A stretch of DNA of 64,000 bases from Anastatus disparis. Taxonomy: Eukaryota > Arthropoda > Insecta > Hymenoptera > Eupelmidae. The translations under genes and the position numbers were made by a program. Below the pieces are notes generated by a model. That model saw only the letters and a list, made by a program, of their open reading frames with translations. It was not told the DNA's origin and ran no database searches. The stretch lies in the NCBI GenBank assembly GCA_017163975.1, contig JAFFSR010000136.1:6197501-6261500 (forward strand), given 5' to 3'. Shown piece by piece: positions 25,101 through 40,100 of this stretch; the stretch's first letter is position 1, and the number at the start of each line of letters is the position of its first letter.

Positions 25101-28100
25101 CGTCTAATGAAACGATATTTTTAATTGTCAACCAATGAAAATATACCTTCAAATATTTAATTAACAATTCACATTTACTCGAACGAAAATCTTTAATTTA
25201 TGATTCTTTAATTGATTTTTTAAATCACCTTTTTTTTCAATTCACATCACTTAATTTATTTAAAAATCAATCTTTGATCTTTTTTCGCCAAACTATACAC
25301 TAACACTTTTCGTCTCGTTGTCTCCGGCATCACTTGACAGTCTTCACATTTTCTATACAACTTTGCTCTCTCTTTCTCTCTTTGTAAACTTCTTCGACAC
25401 GAGAAAGAAAAAAAAAGAGAGAGACTAAACACACAAGACTATAAACGTATGTGTATGTATGTAGACATACGTATACATGCACTCTCTTGCAATATCGCGT
25501 GCTATGCGGCACTGTTTACATCGCGTTTCTTTCTCTCTCTCTCTTTTTCTTTTTTAAAACTCTCTTCTGTTCTCAATTGAATTTTCGGAGCACACACATA
25601 CACATTACTTTCTTTTTCTCATCATTGTTATCGTTCTTTTTTATCTATTAAAATAACAATAGCGAAAGAAAAAAAAAGTTTGAACTAACTTACGTTATAA
25701 AATCGAAAAAAATCTTGAAACTTGAAAATCGAGGCGTTATTTTGTTAAAACGTGTAGGTATTTGTATAGATAGACCGTATCAAGAAAACGTGTATCAATC
25801 CTATTATCGGAGACACAAGGCATGCATTTTCTCATCTCTTTCTCTTTAAACTTTATACATACGTATATATATCCCAACGGCGAACTTCGGCGCATCGACC
25901 TAACGCGGCCAGTTCTATACTCAAACATATATACATGCACACATTTATATCTATATAGCTATACACACAGTAGAGTATTAAAGTAAACGTAGCGTGTACA
26001 CAACGTAATGTATGATCCCGTATATAAAACTAAAGAAGCCGGAAAAGTGGAGAAAGCTTCGCTGTTTTAAAAGAAAAAAAAATAATGAGGAAAGGAGGGT
26101 ATTACACTACTTTGCAAAAGCAGACTTTTAAAAGAACAACAAATAATTTAAAAAAAAAAGTGAAAAAAAATTTTTTTTATTTTGTTATAAACTTGTGTTG
26201 TTTTTTTTCTCTTTAACAAGACACGAAAAACCTACCTTTATAGTATAAACACTTGGTATCTTATCCCACGGTGTTATTCTTATACACTTAGAAATAAAAT
26301 TTAAAAAAAAAGTAAAACTTTTATTTACAATAAATCTAAAATAGAATATATTGTAGGTATACCATTTGTGGTATACCAAAAACGTCTTAACTAAGCTACG
26401 GCTCGTGTTAAACTGACTTGTGCGCTGCGCGAGAGGTTCTCTTTAGTGTTTTGTGCGCGCGCGCTCTCTCTCTCTTTCTCTCGCTTGCTCTCGCTCCTGC
26501 GTGCGGCCGCTTAATACCAATGAGGAGAAGAGAGAGGAACTCAATTGCTGCTGCTGCTGCTTCGTATATACCTATATACAGGCTATATATGCTTTTGCCT
26601 TTACTTACTATAGTGTTGGAAATCAAAAAAAAAAGAAGAAAAAGAAAAGAAAAAAAAAATAAAGGAGGAGGGTTATATAGTAAAGTAACTAAAGTCTCGT
26701 GCTTGAAGCTCAAGCGACCTCGTCATCTCATTCGCTTCGTTATATTACATACGCTGCCTTCTCTTTTCTTCTTACAGTACGCCGGCTTTAAAGCTATCTT
26801 TCTTTCACTAAAGGAAGAAACTCTACTATATTTCTATAGTATATACGTTTTTTTGTTCCTTTTTTTTATCTTTTTATCATTATCTTCTTTTTTTTTTGAA
26901 TGAATGAAGAAGAAGGGGTTTTTTAGCCGTATGGTGTGGTCTACTGTTTTATTTCTTTTGGGACGTGCGAGGGAATTTTCGTAATTAAAATTGACAATTC
27001 CGGTTGCAGAGAGAAAAAGAGAGAGGAGGCACAAACATATATACCGGCTTTTCTTGTGTATTTCTCGTGCCGGTGTGCTGCAGGTGAAAAATTTCTTTTT
27101 TTTTATTCTTTCTATATATATATATATGCGTTTCAAGATTCTTTCATTTCTTTTTTTAGTTTGTTGTTATTCTTTTGATTTTTCTTTTCTTTGTTGTTTC
27201 TTTTTTTTATTTTTGGGAAGGTTAACGAATGTGGAACAAAATTTCAAGTGGCTACTCCGAATTGTGTTAAGGAAGAGGATGTATAATCTTAGGTAGACAA
27301 TTGTTTACATCTTGTTTAATATACGTACAATAAAATTTTTTTTCTTCAAGTGGTTGAATAAGAATAAGTCGCTTTGTTGCCAAGTTTAACAAAAGATGAA
27401 TAGAGATTCATGGATTTATTTTTTAAATTAATTTAACTCATTAAAATATTATAAATCATATTATTATCATAATTAATAAGTCACGTTCAACTTATGCCAT
27501 GAATATTTTCCTCGATCCTTCTTTATAAAACGTTCAGAGATCGAATTTATAAAGTCATCTTAGATAATTAAACTAAATAAATTTCATCAGGATGTAAAAT
27601 TAATGGTGTCTCACAAGAAATAAATTAATGGCACGTTAACGCATGAATGACTTACAAAAAATTAATGAAAAATCTGTCACAAGCAATTAGCAAATATTGT
27701 TCATATAAATAATGAGGACTACCAACTTGTCTGTTACTACTTACAATAGAAAATGCAGTAGTGCAAGTTTTTATTTCACGTGTATATCAACATTGTTTCT
27801 TTTTTTTTATCTACAAATAAGTAAATTAAAATATCGTTAAACAAAAAAATTAATGTGTTTTTTTGATTCATATCATGCCAACGATTGTTGTCGGCAAATC
27901 TTATTTCACGACAACCCTATTACATTATCATAAGAATCAGATATAAAACTGTTTACTTTGCTTTAATCACGTTTACGTTCGTTCGCGTGACTCTTATTTT
28001 ATTATCCAATTTATAAAAATTAACATAAAAAAAAACTTTTTTACAATTCATACATTTTTTTCATTTGCTATTCTAATAAATTCAAAAACCTCTTTTCATT

Positions 28101-31100
28101 TATTGAATCGCGATCGTTGAAATATCAAAAGTTTTCTCAAAAATCAATTTGTAAAGTTACCGTGATACTTCTTTTGTTTTATTTTTGTTCTTACTTTTTG
28201 GTCTTTTATAGAACTATGTAAGATCTAGGTACTTTTAAACTTTTTATATGCACCGGAGGTTCAACTTTTGTACTCTTGACATACGCGATATATATGTTAG
28301 CAATTAAAAAAATCGCGATGATTGTTCGCGAGCGGTATTTTTTTTAGACTACTTTGCTTTTACATGTGCATGTTGAAGATGATGTAGATTGAAAATGACG
28401 TGCTCTAATTTTTTGTTCAAGTATTTTGTACAATTTTATTTTGGTCTGTTAAAAATTGTTTTATGAAGTAATTTTAGTGTGTATTCATTGATTTTCTCTA
28501 AAAGTAACATTATGTTCTTAATTTTCTAGTTACATCATATTTACCAGTGTTTCGAGTATAGATAACATTTTTTTTCTTTAAAAATCATTTTAAAAACGAT
28601 GATTTATATCAGAAATACTTAACATTTTAATGAGTTTCATTAAAATCTTTAACATTGTTAATTTAAAAATAACTAGAAAAATATTTCCATAACGATAAGT
28701 ATCTTAAGATTTCTGAAAATTGATTAGTTTTTCTTTTTTAAAATAAGGGGGTATTTTTCGTCATAAACAAAAGAAAAAAAGATGAAGTTTACTTATATCG
28801 AGAATCGTATCCGCAATGCCAAGAACTCATTGACATTGTAAATATAAACTTTTAGATTACTTTCTCTGAAACCTGTATTTTAGCTTGGTACGCCACAAGG
28901 CTCAAAAAGTGCGGGTGCGCTCGTACATTTTATACAATACTATGTTTCATTCTCTGCTCGTAATGACATTCTTTATTACATAATTGTGTAAAATGATTTT
29001 TCTTAATGTTATATTCTTTAAAATTTTTTTTTTTTTCAAGTTTATTTTTTAAATGAAAATGAAGAGAATTAATAGATGCAAAATGGCAATGGTCGTATGA
29101 ACTACATAATTGAATTTTAAAAAAGTTTTGAACTTGAACGAATTCCAGTAAATGAATCGAGATAAAAAGTCTTATTGTCGATTCTATACCCGTACTTTCT
29201 GGACCTTGTTGTTGATTACAGTGAAAAAGGACTACTTTCCTAGAAACTTAATCTAAAGTTTGAATTTTCAATAGGTTGACTTGAAAACAAAAATAACAAT
29301 CGAAAAGACAACAAATTTTCATTAACTTTTTGTTTACGAAATTTAATTTTCATAAAACAAATTATTGCATTAAATTATGATATTTCCTTGTAACAGATAA
29401 TGTTTATTCCAAGTAAAAAAACAACAAAAATAGTTTTTCGTTAGAACCAAAATATTAGCTTTTTTGTCATCAGCAGTTAGTTTTGAAAATATAATATTTT
29501 TAACACTACAGTAATACCGGTATTATAAATTTGCTTTCTGATCTTTTAATGGTCACGAGAGCTTAAAACTTGTATCTTAAAATAAAAATTTAATTTATTT
29601 GTCGCCAACAATTAAAACATTATATATGTATATATATATGAAGAACAGTAGCACAAAATAAATTTTCTTTCAAATCAACATCAAAGTTGAATACGTTCGA
29701 GGTGAATGGATCATCGACCTCATTCAAATGTACGTATATATTTTTGATCTGTTAAAAATTGCAGTGATACATATATTGCTTAATATAATCATTTGACTTT
29801 ATAAATGGATAATTCAGAAGGATGTTTAAACACGGCATATATGAAATATCAGATTTTCAATTTTCAAATCTACCTATAAATGAATAACTTTATGAATGAT
29901 TTATAGAGTGACCTCGTTTTATTATTGGATGAATTATTTTGAATTTTTTCTTTAATTCACTTATTATTCATTTATTTTTGTTATTTACGTATTGATTTCA
30001 ATATTACTATAAGTAAAACTTTTTAATTGATACAATAATGAATACAAAAAATTTCAAACTTGAGATCAAAACAATCTAATTTACAAAAAAAAAACATGTT
30101 TATGCAATTTTTGAAGTATATCATTATATCGTGAACTAATTTCTGATCAAATTAAAATAATGACAAGCAGGAAAAAAATAAAAAAATTGATTCATCTCAA
30201 GTTTTTTTTAACTTTATAAATATCGTGTATTTTCACTTTATTAATTGTTTTTCCTTATAGCAACAATCAAAACTGAAAAATCAAGCCAAAAATCCCATAA
30301 TGTCTATTCACAACAAAACTTCATCATTAAAAAATTATAATCAATGTTTCTTAATACATTGTTCACTGGAAAAATTATCATACCCGACAATTAAAGTCCA
30401 TAATTGAAAAAAAAAACAGCTAAGAGTAACATATCAATAGAACTGTATTTGGTATTCCCACGCTACAACGTACGATGTTCATCAATTTATATTACGTGTG
30501 CATTCAGAATCGTTTAAAACGATTTTTTTATTTTACGTTGTATCGAGCATTTTGATTAAAGAGAATAAGAAATCTTTTTTTTAATAAGAAAACATTTATA
30601 CAAATGCACGTCAACTAAAGAAATTCCCAAGTCAATCACGTTCCCGTTGTATAGCTTCGTTTTACAATTTCTCTCGCGCATATACACCTTTTGTAATGAC
30701 GCGTATGTAAAAAATATAGAGAAAAAGAAATAGCTATATCATGTTGACCGCTAAAATCAATGCCAAAGATTCATTAGCGATAATGTTTCTTTTTTATTTC
30801 ACTTTGATTTGATTTAAAATGTGTGAGACCAATGCAAATAATCAGAAAAAAAATGCGTTTGTAAATAATGATATTAGTAAAAGTTTGAGACTTGAGTAAC
30901 GCAATGTCGCGTCGCTTATAATTCATTCTATGATTTTGTATAAGAATTTTCTGAATTTATTCCTGATATATTCACGATGTTCCGAAGATTAAGTAACAAA
31001 AAACAAATGAGCTTATGAAAATTAATTAAGTGGAGAATATATCAAGTTCGAAGAATATTACGTTCGTTTATTGGAAACATTTTGTTAGTATTCTGAATCC

Positions 31101-34100
31101 GTATTGGTTTTAGTTTTAACTGTAAGAAATGAACAATTTAATAGAGTTCTTTGTTTTTGTATTTCCAAAAATAAATGTACCATAAGACTCATTTTTGTTT
31201 TTTATTTAAGATTCTGTTCGGATTTAGGGATTTTTATGAGTTTAAGCAAGTTTGTAAATAAAAATTATAAATTTAGCTAATCTACAGTATGTAGTAATAT
31301 ATACACAAATTTTATAAAGTTCAGAAATAATTTTAAATTTGTCTTCGTATAATTCTTTCAAATAAATAAAATTTCTTTTTTTAACAAAAGTATATCCTGA
31401 ATAAAAAATAATAGGATTATATTAGATTTTGGAACGTAAATTTAATATTATTAAATATAGAAGTCTATATTTACGTTCTCATGCAAAGTTAAGCTTCATT
31501 TAATGCAGGAGCAAAATATTTTATTCATACCGGAAATTTCATTTAGTTATAAAATATTGTTAAAATAAATATTGTTCAAATATTAAATGCATGTCAACAA
31601 GGCATATTAATGTGCATGTTAATATTTACATTTGAATTCGTTATTTAATATTATTCATATTTCAAATAAATATCCGTGCAAAAATCAATACCGACAACAT
31701 ATGACTCGAAAAAAAAGTTCACCACAAGTTTTAATATAGCAAAATATGTCCATAAAATATCCGAAAATCCAGGAAATTCCTCGTACACAACCCTGAAAAA
31801 ACGTTGGAATGGACGATTCATAAAATAATTAAGAAAAAAAGCAGCGAGATAACAATTTTTATGGGCTTAAAATATACCCACGTAAATGAGTAAAATTTTT
31901 TTTTCAAGATCAATAACCTCAGCGTTAAACGACATAAAAGTATCCATAATTTCAACTAAAAAAAAATTTTAATGAATCTTCGATCGAAATTTCGAGCGCC
32001 TACACTTATCCTCCTATTGTTTTAAAAGTACGTATATAAAAAAAGTGTAAAATTTATTCACGTATAGAAAAAAGAAATTGTTTCAACGCATCATTTTTTA
32101 TTCTTTTATTTCATTAAAAAAGCAAAATGAGTCAAGCATCGAATAATAATACAATAAACAAAAAAGAAAAAAGAGTTAAGAGAAACGAAAGAATAAGAGA
32201 AAGAAAATAAGGATAGAATCTCTTTGATCAATACTTCGTCAATAGGTACAAGACAAAACGCGAGGTCTCCTGTCTTTCTCTTTCTTGATTCGATCTCTCG
32301 TTATCCTTGATTCGCAATGTGATACAGACACATACACGTATACATAACCACAGGTATATAACTCATTCGCGTGTGCCGACCGCAACCGTTTCTTCGCGGT
32401 TTGTTCCTTTATTTACCGCGTCATCAGTTTGCATTCACTGTATATATGTGTCTACTTTTTTTTTCTCTTTTTTTTTCATTCGAGAGTTCTCATCTTTCTT
32501 GGTACTTTTAGTTTTGTACATTGGGTGTGTAAAGTTTCAATTTTTTTTTCTTATTTTTTTTCATTTAATGATTTAATTGGAATTTTACAGTTTCATAGTG
32601 GGCATATATTATTGATAAATAATAGGAAAATTAAGGGTCTGGGAACGAAAAGGGCTTATAGCTAATGTTATTTAAATGGGCTGTAAGTCCTTTTCGTTTC
32701 CAGATCCTCAATTATCGTTTATTTCCTTAAAGCATTTCTAATAGCGTGGATTTTGTTAAATAATAAATTAAAATGTATTCAAGTGTGTAAATCTATATGC
32801 ATTACTATTTCTTACAAATAATTTAACAAAAATTACTATTTATAAGCAAAAATTAGAAGAAACATTATATTTTATGTTTAAACATTAATTTTGATTGCAT
32901 AGTATATTTTAAGTAATAATACTTTTGCAATCTTTGTTCATTTTACCATAAACTATAAAAGAAACCACTGATTTTGATTAAGAAATCTATAAATAATCAT
33001 AAAATTTAAAAAAATTTTATCTAATAATAGTTTGTACATTCTCATAATAAATTTTAAAACGTTTATCAAACAATCAATAAAGTTTTAATTTTCCCGCAAT
33101 TCAACATTCTCTTTCTCATTTAATCCTCTTTCTATATAAGTTTCTATAAGCGGTATAATCGAAGCCCTCGCCGATAGAATCAAAGATTGCAAATCTGTTA
33201 TCCAAGCAAATGTTACCAAAGGCGCGATATTCCTGCTGAAGCAAAAGATTTTTGCTTCAATTGTGTATACATGTATATCCACAACTTTGCAATGACGTTG
33301 TGTCGATTTGTAGCACGAGAAAAAAAGGCAGAAGAAGATAAAAAAAAAATTAGAACGATTAAACCTAAGAAAAATGGAAAGAAAAAAAAAGAATAGAACG
33401 AAGAAGGTTGGATCGTGATGTTCTTGTTGCTGTGCAAATTACTCCTTACCTATTATACTTTTTTCTCTCTTGCCTTGTTTACTTGGTCAAGAAAAATTAC
33501 TATTGATTTTTTACTATGATTATGAAAATTGTGTAGTGCTAAACTTTGACTACTATATTTTTGTAAAATCTGTAACACTAAAAAATTTTTTTTTAATTTT
33601 AATGAATTATGAAATATTAAAAATAAAATTTTACCTACAATTCAAATGTTAAATTGTTTAAGATTAAATTTAAGCAAATTTATTTCTGAAATTTGCTATT
33701 TTATTTTAAACGCAGTCTAATCTTTTTAAATTTATTAAAATTTAACAGGCCAACGTGAAATAAAACATTTCTATAATTTAATCTTTCTTCTAAATGTAGA
33801 AATAATTAAATTTTAATTTATTCCATTTTACTTCATTCTAAATATGCCCATTTATAAAATGATAAATAGTGTATTTTCAGTTATAAATCTAAGTAAATAA
33901 AATATAAAGTTGATAAATTTAAACTAAATTTAGAATATTTTGAATTCAAGTGTTGACAATAATTGATTGAATTTCCACCTATATGTTAATATGATTAATA
34001 ATGGAATTTTTTCAGCATTTTCTTGAATAAACATTTCGAATAAATGTCATAAACAATAATTTAAATTACTTATGAAAATTTTCTTATCAAATCGCGAAGA

Positions 34101-37100
34101 AAAAAAAATTATGCTCATACAATTAAGTAAATCGTTAATTTCAGTCGTAATAGCGCGTCATGAATTGTTTATTATTCTAATTTTCATGGAAATGCGTATA
34201 CCCTCAAGATTCATTATATTATGAATCCATTTTAATCGTTCTTTTTTTTTGTTGCCATGTATCTCGAGCGCAGCTATTACATGCTATAATTGTCGTGTAA
34301 CATAAATCCATAAGCATTATAATTCAGGAAAATCATACAATATTTAAAAAGACACACATATATCCTTTTAACGAGATATGCTCGAAGAACTGATTTAAAA
34401 AGAAGAAAAAAAAGAATAATCTTTATTCATTACTTATAATCATCCAAGGCTGCAATAGATTCTGCAATACACTTTAATAGACAATTACACCTTCTTTTTT
34501 TTCATACGTTCAAAGAGTTACATTAAGTTTCATCATTTTACGACGACACGTTTGTAATTGCTTTTGCGAACAAATACAATATCATAAAGGTATTATATAC
34601 GAAATAATGTATCGATTAAAATCATTTCTTATATACGTATATACAAAAATAATAAGACGCGACCGCAATACGAGAGACATTAAAAAAAAAATATTCTTAA
34701 GAAAAGTAATTTTTCTTCGCTCCTTCTTTTTTTATTCTTTTCTTTTTAATAACAAGTTGAAATGGAAGAGAGGAAAAAAAAGGAAAGAAAATGCGAAGAC
34801 GAGAAATTGTCGAGCAAAGACAAAAGCTCCATTTTACGGCGATTAAAATCTTATATCGACGTCTCTGTAATTGCGGAAGATTAATGCGAAGGAGAGAAAA
34901 GATAGAGAGACAAAGAGAATACGTGCAAATGTAAGGAAGGAAGAAAATATATAATTTTGCATATATATAGGTAAAGTTGCAAGAGCATCGTCTTGGCAGT
35001 TTCATGTAGAAGTTGATAATCAAAGAACCGTACATAAATTGAAATTTAAAATGTATTTTCGTCTACACGCATTAGTGATTAATTGTATAGACGATTTTTA
35101 TTATAAACATTATTACACGAGTTTATTGACCTAATCTAACGAGCTAGAGTTACGCAACCGCCATTCGGTCTTTCGTTTTATTCTCTTCGATGAATTGTAA
35201 TTAAAGATTGCATGATGTATACAGAGTGAAATTTTTGTTTTTTTTAATCCTTTCTTTGCGAGGATTGAAGTTTGGAATACAAACAACTGTTGGCTTTTAA
35301 AATTATGGGTATAAATCTGTGTATGGTAAAAAGTTTGCGTTCACCTTCTTTTTAATCCTGAAGTTTATATATGTAACACGTGATTCTAATTGCAATTTAT
35401 TCCTTTAAAAGAATGAACATTTACCATTACATGAATTATTGAAGGTTATTGAAGTTCTTTTTATTTTCGTGACGTCAGCGTGTCGTCAGTATCATTTCAC
35501 TAGTCGCTACGTCACAAGTATAAAATTTTTTTTCCAATTCTTATATATGTTTCTCAATCAATTATTAAAGAGATCAAATGATTCATAAAATATATGCAAT
35601 TAAACATGTTTCTTTGAAATTTATTGAATATACAGTTATTACGTTATACGTACGTATTGAAGAGAAAAAAACGTATGAAAATTCGAAATTACCAATGTTT
35701 CATGAAAAGTGTTTTAGAATAAGGTACTAAAAGTGTCAGGTATTTTATTTATTTATTTTTTAATATTAACAATAGATATTATTTATTAAGAATAGTGACG
35801 TTAGCCGAGACATTAATCTTAAAGAGCGTCAAATCTAAAGAAAGTCTTCGTTGTAAAGGTTAAAAGCAACGGTTCACTTATTTATGACGCTGTATAAATC
35901 ATTGAAAAGCATCGTTCGCTAGATAACAATCTGTTTAATTTAATGTTCCCATAAGTTATGTTTTAAAGTGCGAGAAATTAATGGATAAATTATCTTTTTA
36001 ATTTTATTCTTAAATTTAATTAAAATTGCTTTTTATTTGTCTCTTTTCAATATGTGATTTATCAGACGAATGCTTCGAATATTAATAAAAAAATTTATGA
36101 AAAAGTGCAGTTCGTTAATTTTATTTGATTAGTAAAAACTTATAAAGTGAATAATTTGTGATAAAATTCAATGTTTTTAAATTTTTTTGTCTTAAAAATT
36201 ATGCATGCTTGGTAAAGTGGAAAAATTAAAGAAAATATTCGCTTTATAAACGAATACGTTAATAATTTATCTAATGTTCAATTAATAATAATTTTTCTGC
36301 TAATACGTCGATTAAAGTGTATGCAACATTTTACAATATTTTAGTTTCTATAAAAAATACACGTATTTTTAATTTTAATTAACATTATAAAAACTATTTT
36401 ATTTCGACAGCATCGCGCATAACTCAATTAAGCAATTCTACTAAAATATTCAAACGATTTTCAACTATTTTGAAATTCTATCCAATTTTTTTTCTAACAA
36501 ATTCTTGACGTTGTAACGTACATTACAATTGCGTTCAATAATCCGAACAATTCTAGAAATCTCGGAGTCTCGGTCGAGACGACAAAAAGAAAATCAAGGA
36601 AGTAATCGTTCTTCGATTGCATGTGCTAATCTTTTCACGTGTAAATTGACGTCATGTACAGTACGCACTAAATTGCCGATACTTATTTTTAAAATGGAAT
36701 TTAATTTTTATATAGTGTTGCCCTTACAATGTGCTTTATATTTTTAAAATGTATTATCTAATGTTATACCTAAGATTGTTGAGAAAGTAATACTTGAATA
36801 GTAAATGCTTTTTTGTCCTTGTTGAAAAAAAGGAAAAAAAAACATTTGGTGAGAGAAATAAAAAGAGATGAGACTCCGCTTGAGGCGGAGAAAAACGAAA
36901 GGCTGTCAAGTAGTAGAAATGTTTTTCTTTTTAGCTTTTTACAGTATTTGCACTTTTATGAATATTTTTCTTACGCTTTCTATAGTTTGTTTAAACGTGA
37001 AATTTTTCATTTTTGTTATCACTGCATCGAGTGTAATTGTGAATGCTACGTAACACTTTTGTATTTTCTTTTTTTTTTTAATGAAAATTTTGCGACTGAT

Positions 37101-40100
37101 AATTGTCGGTTATGTCAAGATTGATACTTTGTTACATAAAATGTAATTTTATTTTGTTACGTATTTTAGCTTCAAATTACTCTATGTAATTATATTATTT
37201 AAATCTATTACATATGAATTTATATTTTTTGATTATTTTTAAAAGTATATTTTAGATCATATAGCAATTGAATATGAAAGATTTAGTTTCACATTATATT
37301 TAAAAAATTTTTTTTCATATATAATATTTTCAAATTTTTTAAATTTTCTTTTCATATATAATATTTACAAACGCATCGAATTTGAAAATTTGTATTAAAA
37401 AGAAGCTTTGAAATAAATATCAAATAGTATTATAAAAGAAAGCCACAATATATTTCTATAAAATTTGAATATATCAGTAATAATCCACTTGTATTTACTA
37501 AAAAGAAAATATTGTACAATAAATTTATTCAACGATTTCCCAAAAAGGTCAACATGTAAAAAAAAGTGGTCTATCTATTGTTAAAATCGGAAAAATGGAC
37601 TATAGCTGACCTCATAAATAATCATACAACCACGAAAATTCAGATTGAACATTGCATCTATAAAGTGACAAAAAAAACCGAGTAAATACTATTGGTAAAA
37701 CAGTATCGTGACTATAAATTCAAAATTTGACTCATTTTACCGGATACACATTTTTTAGCTTATACTTCCGCAAGCGAGCTTTAATCTCTATTCTTTATTT
37801 TTTTTTCAAAACCCGTTTTCATCCAACAGTGAGAAAAGTAATATTTGCATATACACACACGCGATACTAGAGTGTAGCGTCGATGAACTTTTGCGTGCAC
37901 GTGGGTGTACGATTTGGCGCCCGAAGATAGTTACGAGTATGTTTACGAACGTTTTTTTTTACTGTGGAACTCTTTATTTGTATACATTTTTTGGAATACT
38001 TTTTTGAAAATTTGAATTGTTAATATTTTTAAAGTGAGTGGGCTTTTTAATTGGTTATATATCACAATTAAGGTAGTCCAACGTCTGGCTAATCAAAACA
38101 ACGACTTTCGGAAAACGAAGCTTTGATTCTTTAAATGCATAATTTCAGAATGTTTATATATGTAAATAAAAAAATTAAAAATAATGGGTTTAAAAATAAT
38201 TTAATTGAGAATTAAGTATAATCTATAGATATAATTAAAATTTCTTCATAATACACATAGCTTGGACTTTAACCTTCGTTACTTTTGAGGTTTAATGTTT
38301 TTTCCGTGTTTAATTAATAATAAATATTTCAAATGTTTTGGTAACTATTTTTTATGACAGCTATAAAGCTAGAAGATCTTGAGTATTTTTAAAATACCAA
38401 GGTACTTGAATTTTTAATTAGGATTTTAAAAAATACAAGTTTTTCGTTTAGATTCATGTTAAAAATCATAACCTTTAAAATAAAATTTGATTTTTAAATG
38501 CCTGGTAACTAATGTTAAATTTCTTATAAAGAAATTTTTATACATTTATTTAACGAATCACTAAAAAAAACAAGTGTTTATCTTTGAAAAAAATCACGTT
38601 AGGATTATGTTAAGGTTGTTAAAAAAGAATTGAAATATGAAATGCTTAATATCAAATTAATAAATTTTTTTAATTACGGGTATGATAATTTTGATAATAT
38701 CATAGATCTAATGTTTTTTTGTTAAATTACGCATTTAATATTCATAAGGAGACTCTTTATAATCAATGATGTTGAATTCAAATCATTTATTCAAGTCTTT
38801 AAAGTAACATAAATTAAATTTATTTACTTAAAAAAGTACTAAATATACAAAAAATGTAAAAAATTTGAATTTTTTTTTTAAGAAAAAAAAACTATTAATA
38901 TGAATAGTTTTTAAAGTAAATATAAGATGAGTTCTGAGAGACAATACACTGTTAAATGTCTTTAATAATATATTATTTTACGATTTAAATATATTTTCAT
39001 CTATTATTTTTGGTATTATCAACTACAAATTAAATATTTTTGTTTTAAAAACTAACAAAAAATATCCTGTAGATTTATTATAAAAATTTCACGCAGAGAG
39101 AAATCGTATAGGTAAAATTACTACCAATATATTTCATTCTGGGACATTTTTGATTTTGCATAAAAGTTTCTATATACTATATAGTGAAAATTGTTAAATA
39201 TACAGTATAGTAGTTTATAAATATAAGGAAAATTTGATTACATACCTGTTAATTTTTATCATATAAACAGCGATTTTCATAAAAAATCAAATATGTTGTT
39301 AAAATGAAATATAGCGATTTTAACCGTATAATTTTTCTCCCTGTATTAGATGATATGGATGGTCATACTGTTATTTTCGTAATAAAAATATTCGTTCGAA
39401 ATTCCTTAATCAATACAAAAAGATATTTATATACACTTGCTCTTCCATATTGGGTTCGATTGTATTTAATTAATGCAGAAATTTCTCATGTTATTTAATC
39501 AACGATTAATTGCATGTCTTTCAACTCTCTTCAAGGATAACATGGTAAACTAATAATTTTTTCTTTAACCCAAAGATATTTTCCAGGCTAATTTAAAAAC
39601 ATACTTATTAATTATGCTTACCAGTTATATACGTTAAAAATATACCATTTCCATATTTTTGTTAACAATAATCATGAAATTAAGTATTTAGGGACGAGAT
39701 AAATTTCTATAACTTTGTAATTCAATATTAAAATTTACAATGAAATAAAATTAATAGTAGCTTTTAGTAATTATTAGAAACGCAATTCGATTATTTAAAA
39801 TTTTTTGTTCATAGGTATATCCTAGACTTAAAAAGTACAAGCTGATATCCAAGCTGGTAAGCAAATGATTATATGGAATAAAGCACATAAAAGAGAAACA
39901 TATTTTGTGTTATTCCACACTTCACTTCGCACTTGTGCGTCTTTAGTCCAAATAAAATAAAAATGCAAAATAAAAAATAAACAAGAAAACTCGCAAACTA
40001 AATTTTCAAAATCTAATAAAGATATCACTGTAGTAAATGCAATAACCAATAATTCCAATTTCCAACACCTGTATACTGAAAGCATATAGTACGCGTTATT

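Larger units (their letters stand above)
27301..32300 (+). other. TTLL5 intron 3, 27.3-32.3 kb: no coding sequence found
   Basis: AT-rich. Contents: palindrome TAATACCGGTATTA at 29512-29525, dyad AATCGTTT-A-AAACGATT at 30508-30524, and hairpin AAATATAGA/TCTATATTT at 31453-31472, with outer GAACGTAAAT/ATTTACGTTC pairing. No gene seen on either strand. Confidence 0.55.

Noticed and set aside
26408..26903. Overlapping long open frames on both strands (101 to 161 codons)
   Set aside because: They come from CT/GA, poly-A/T and GCT repeats. The encoded residues are runs of L/S, R/E/K and A with no domain, and both strands are equally open.
25330..27296. Many other open frames of 60-100 codons
   Set aside because: Low-complexity F/S/L/Y/K-rich translations of pyrimidine-rich intron; no splice or codon signal.
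39453..39470. GGGTTCGATTG, resembling a tRNA B box
   Set aside because: No matching A box, acceptor stem or anticodon arm could be built around it.
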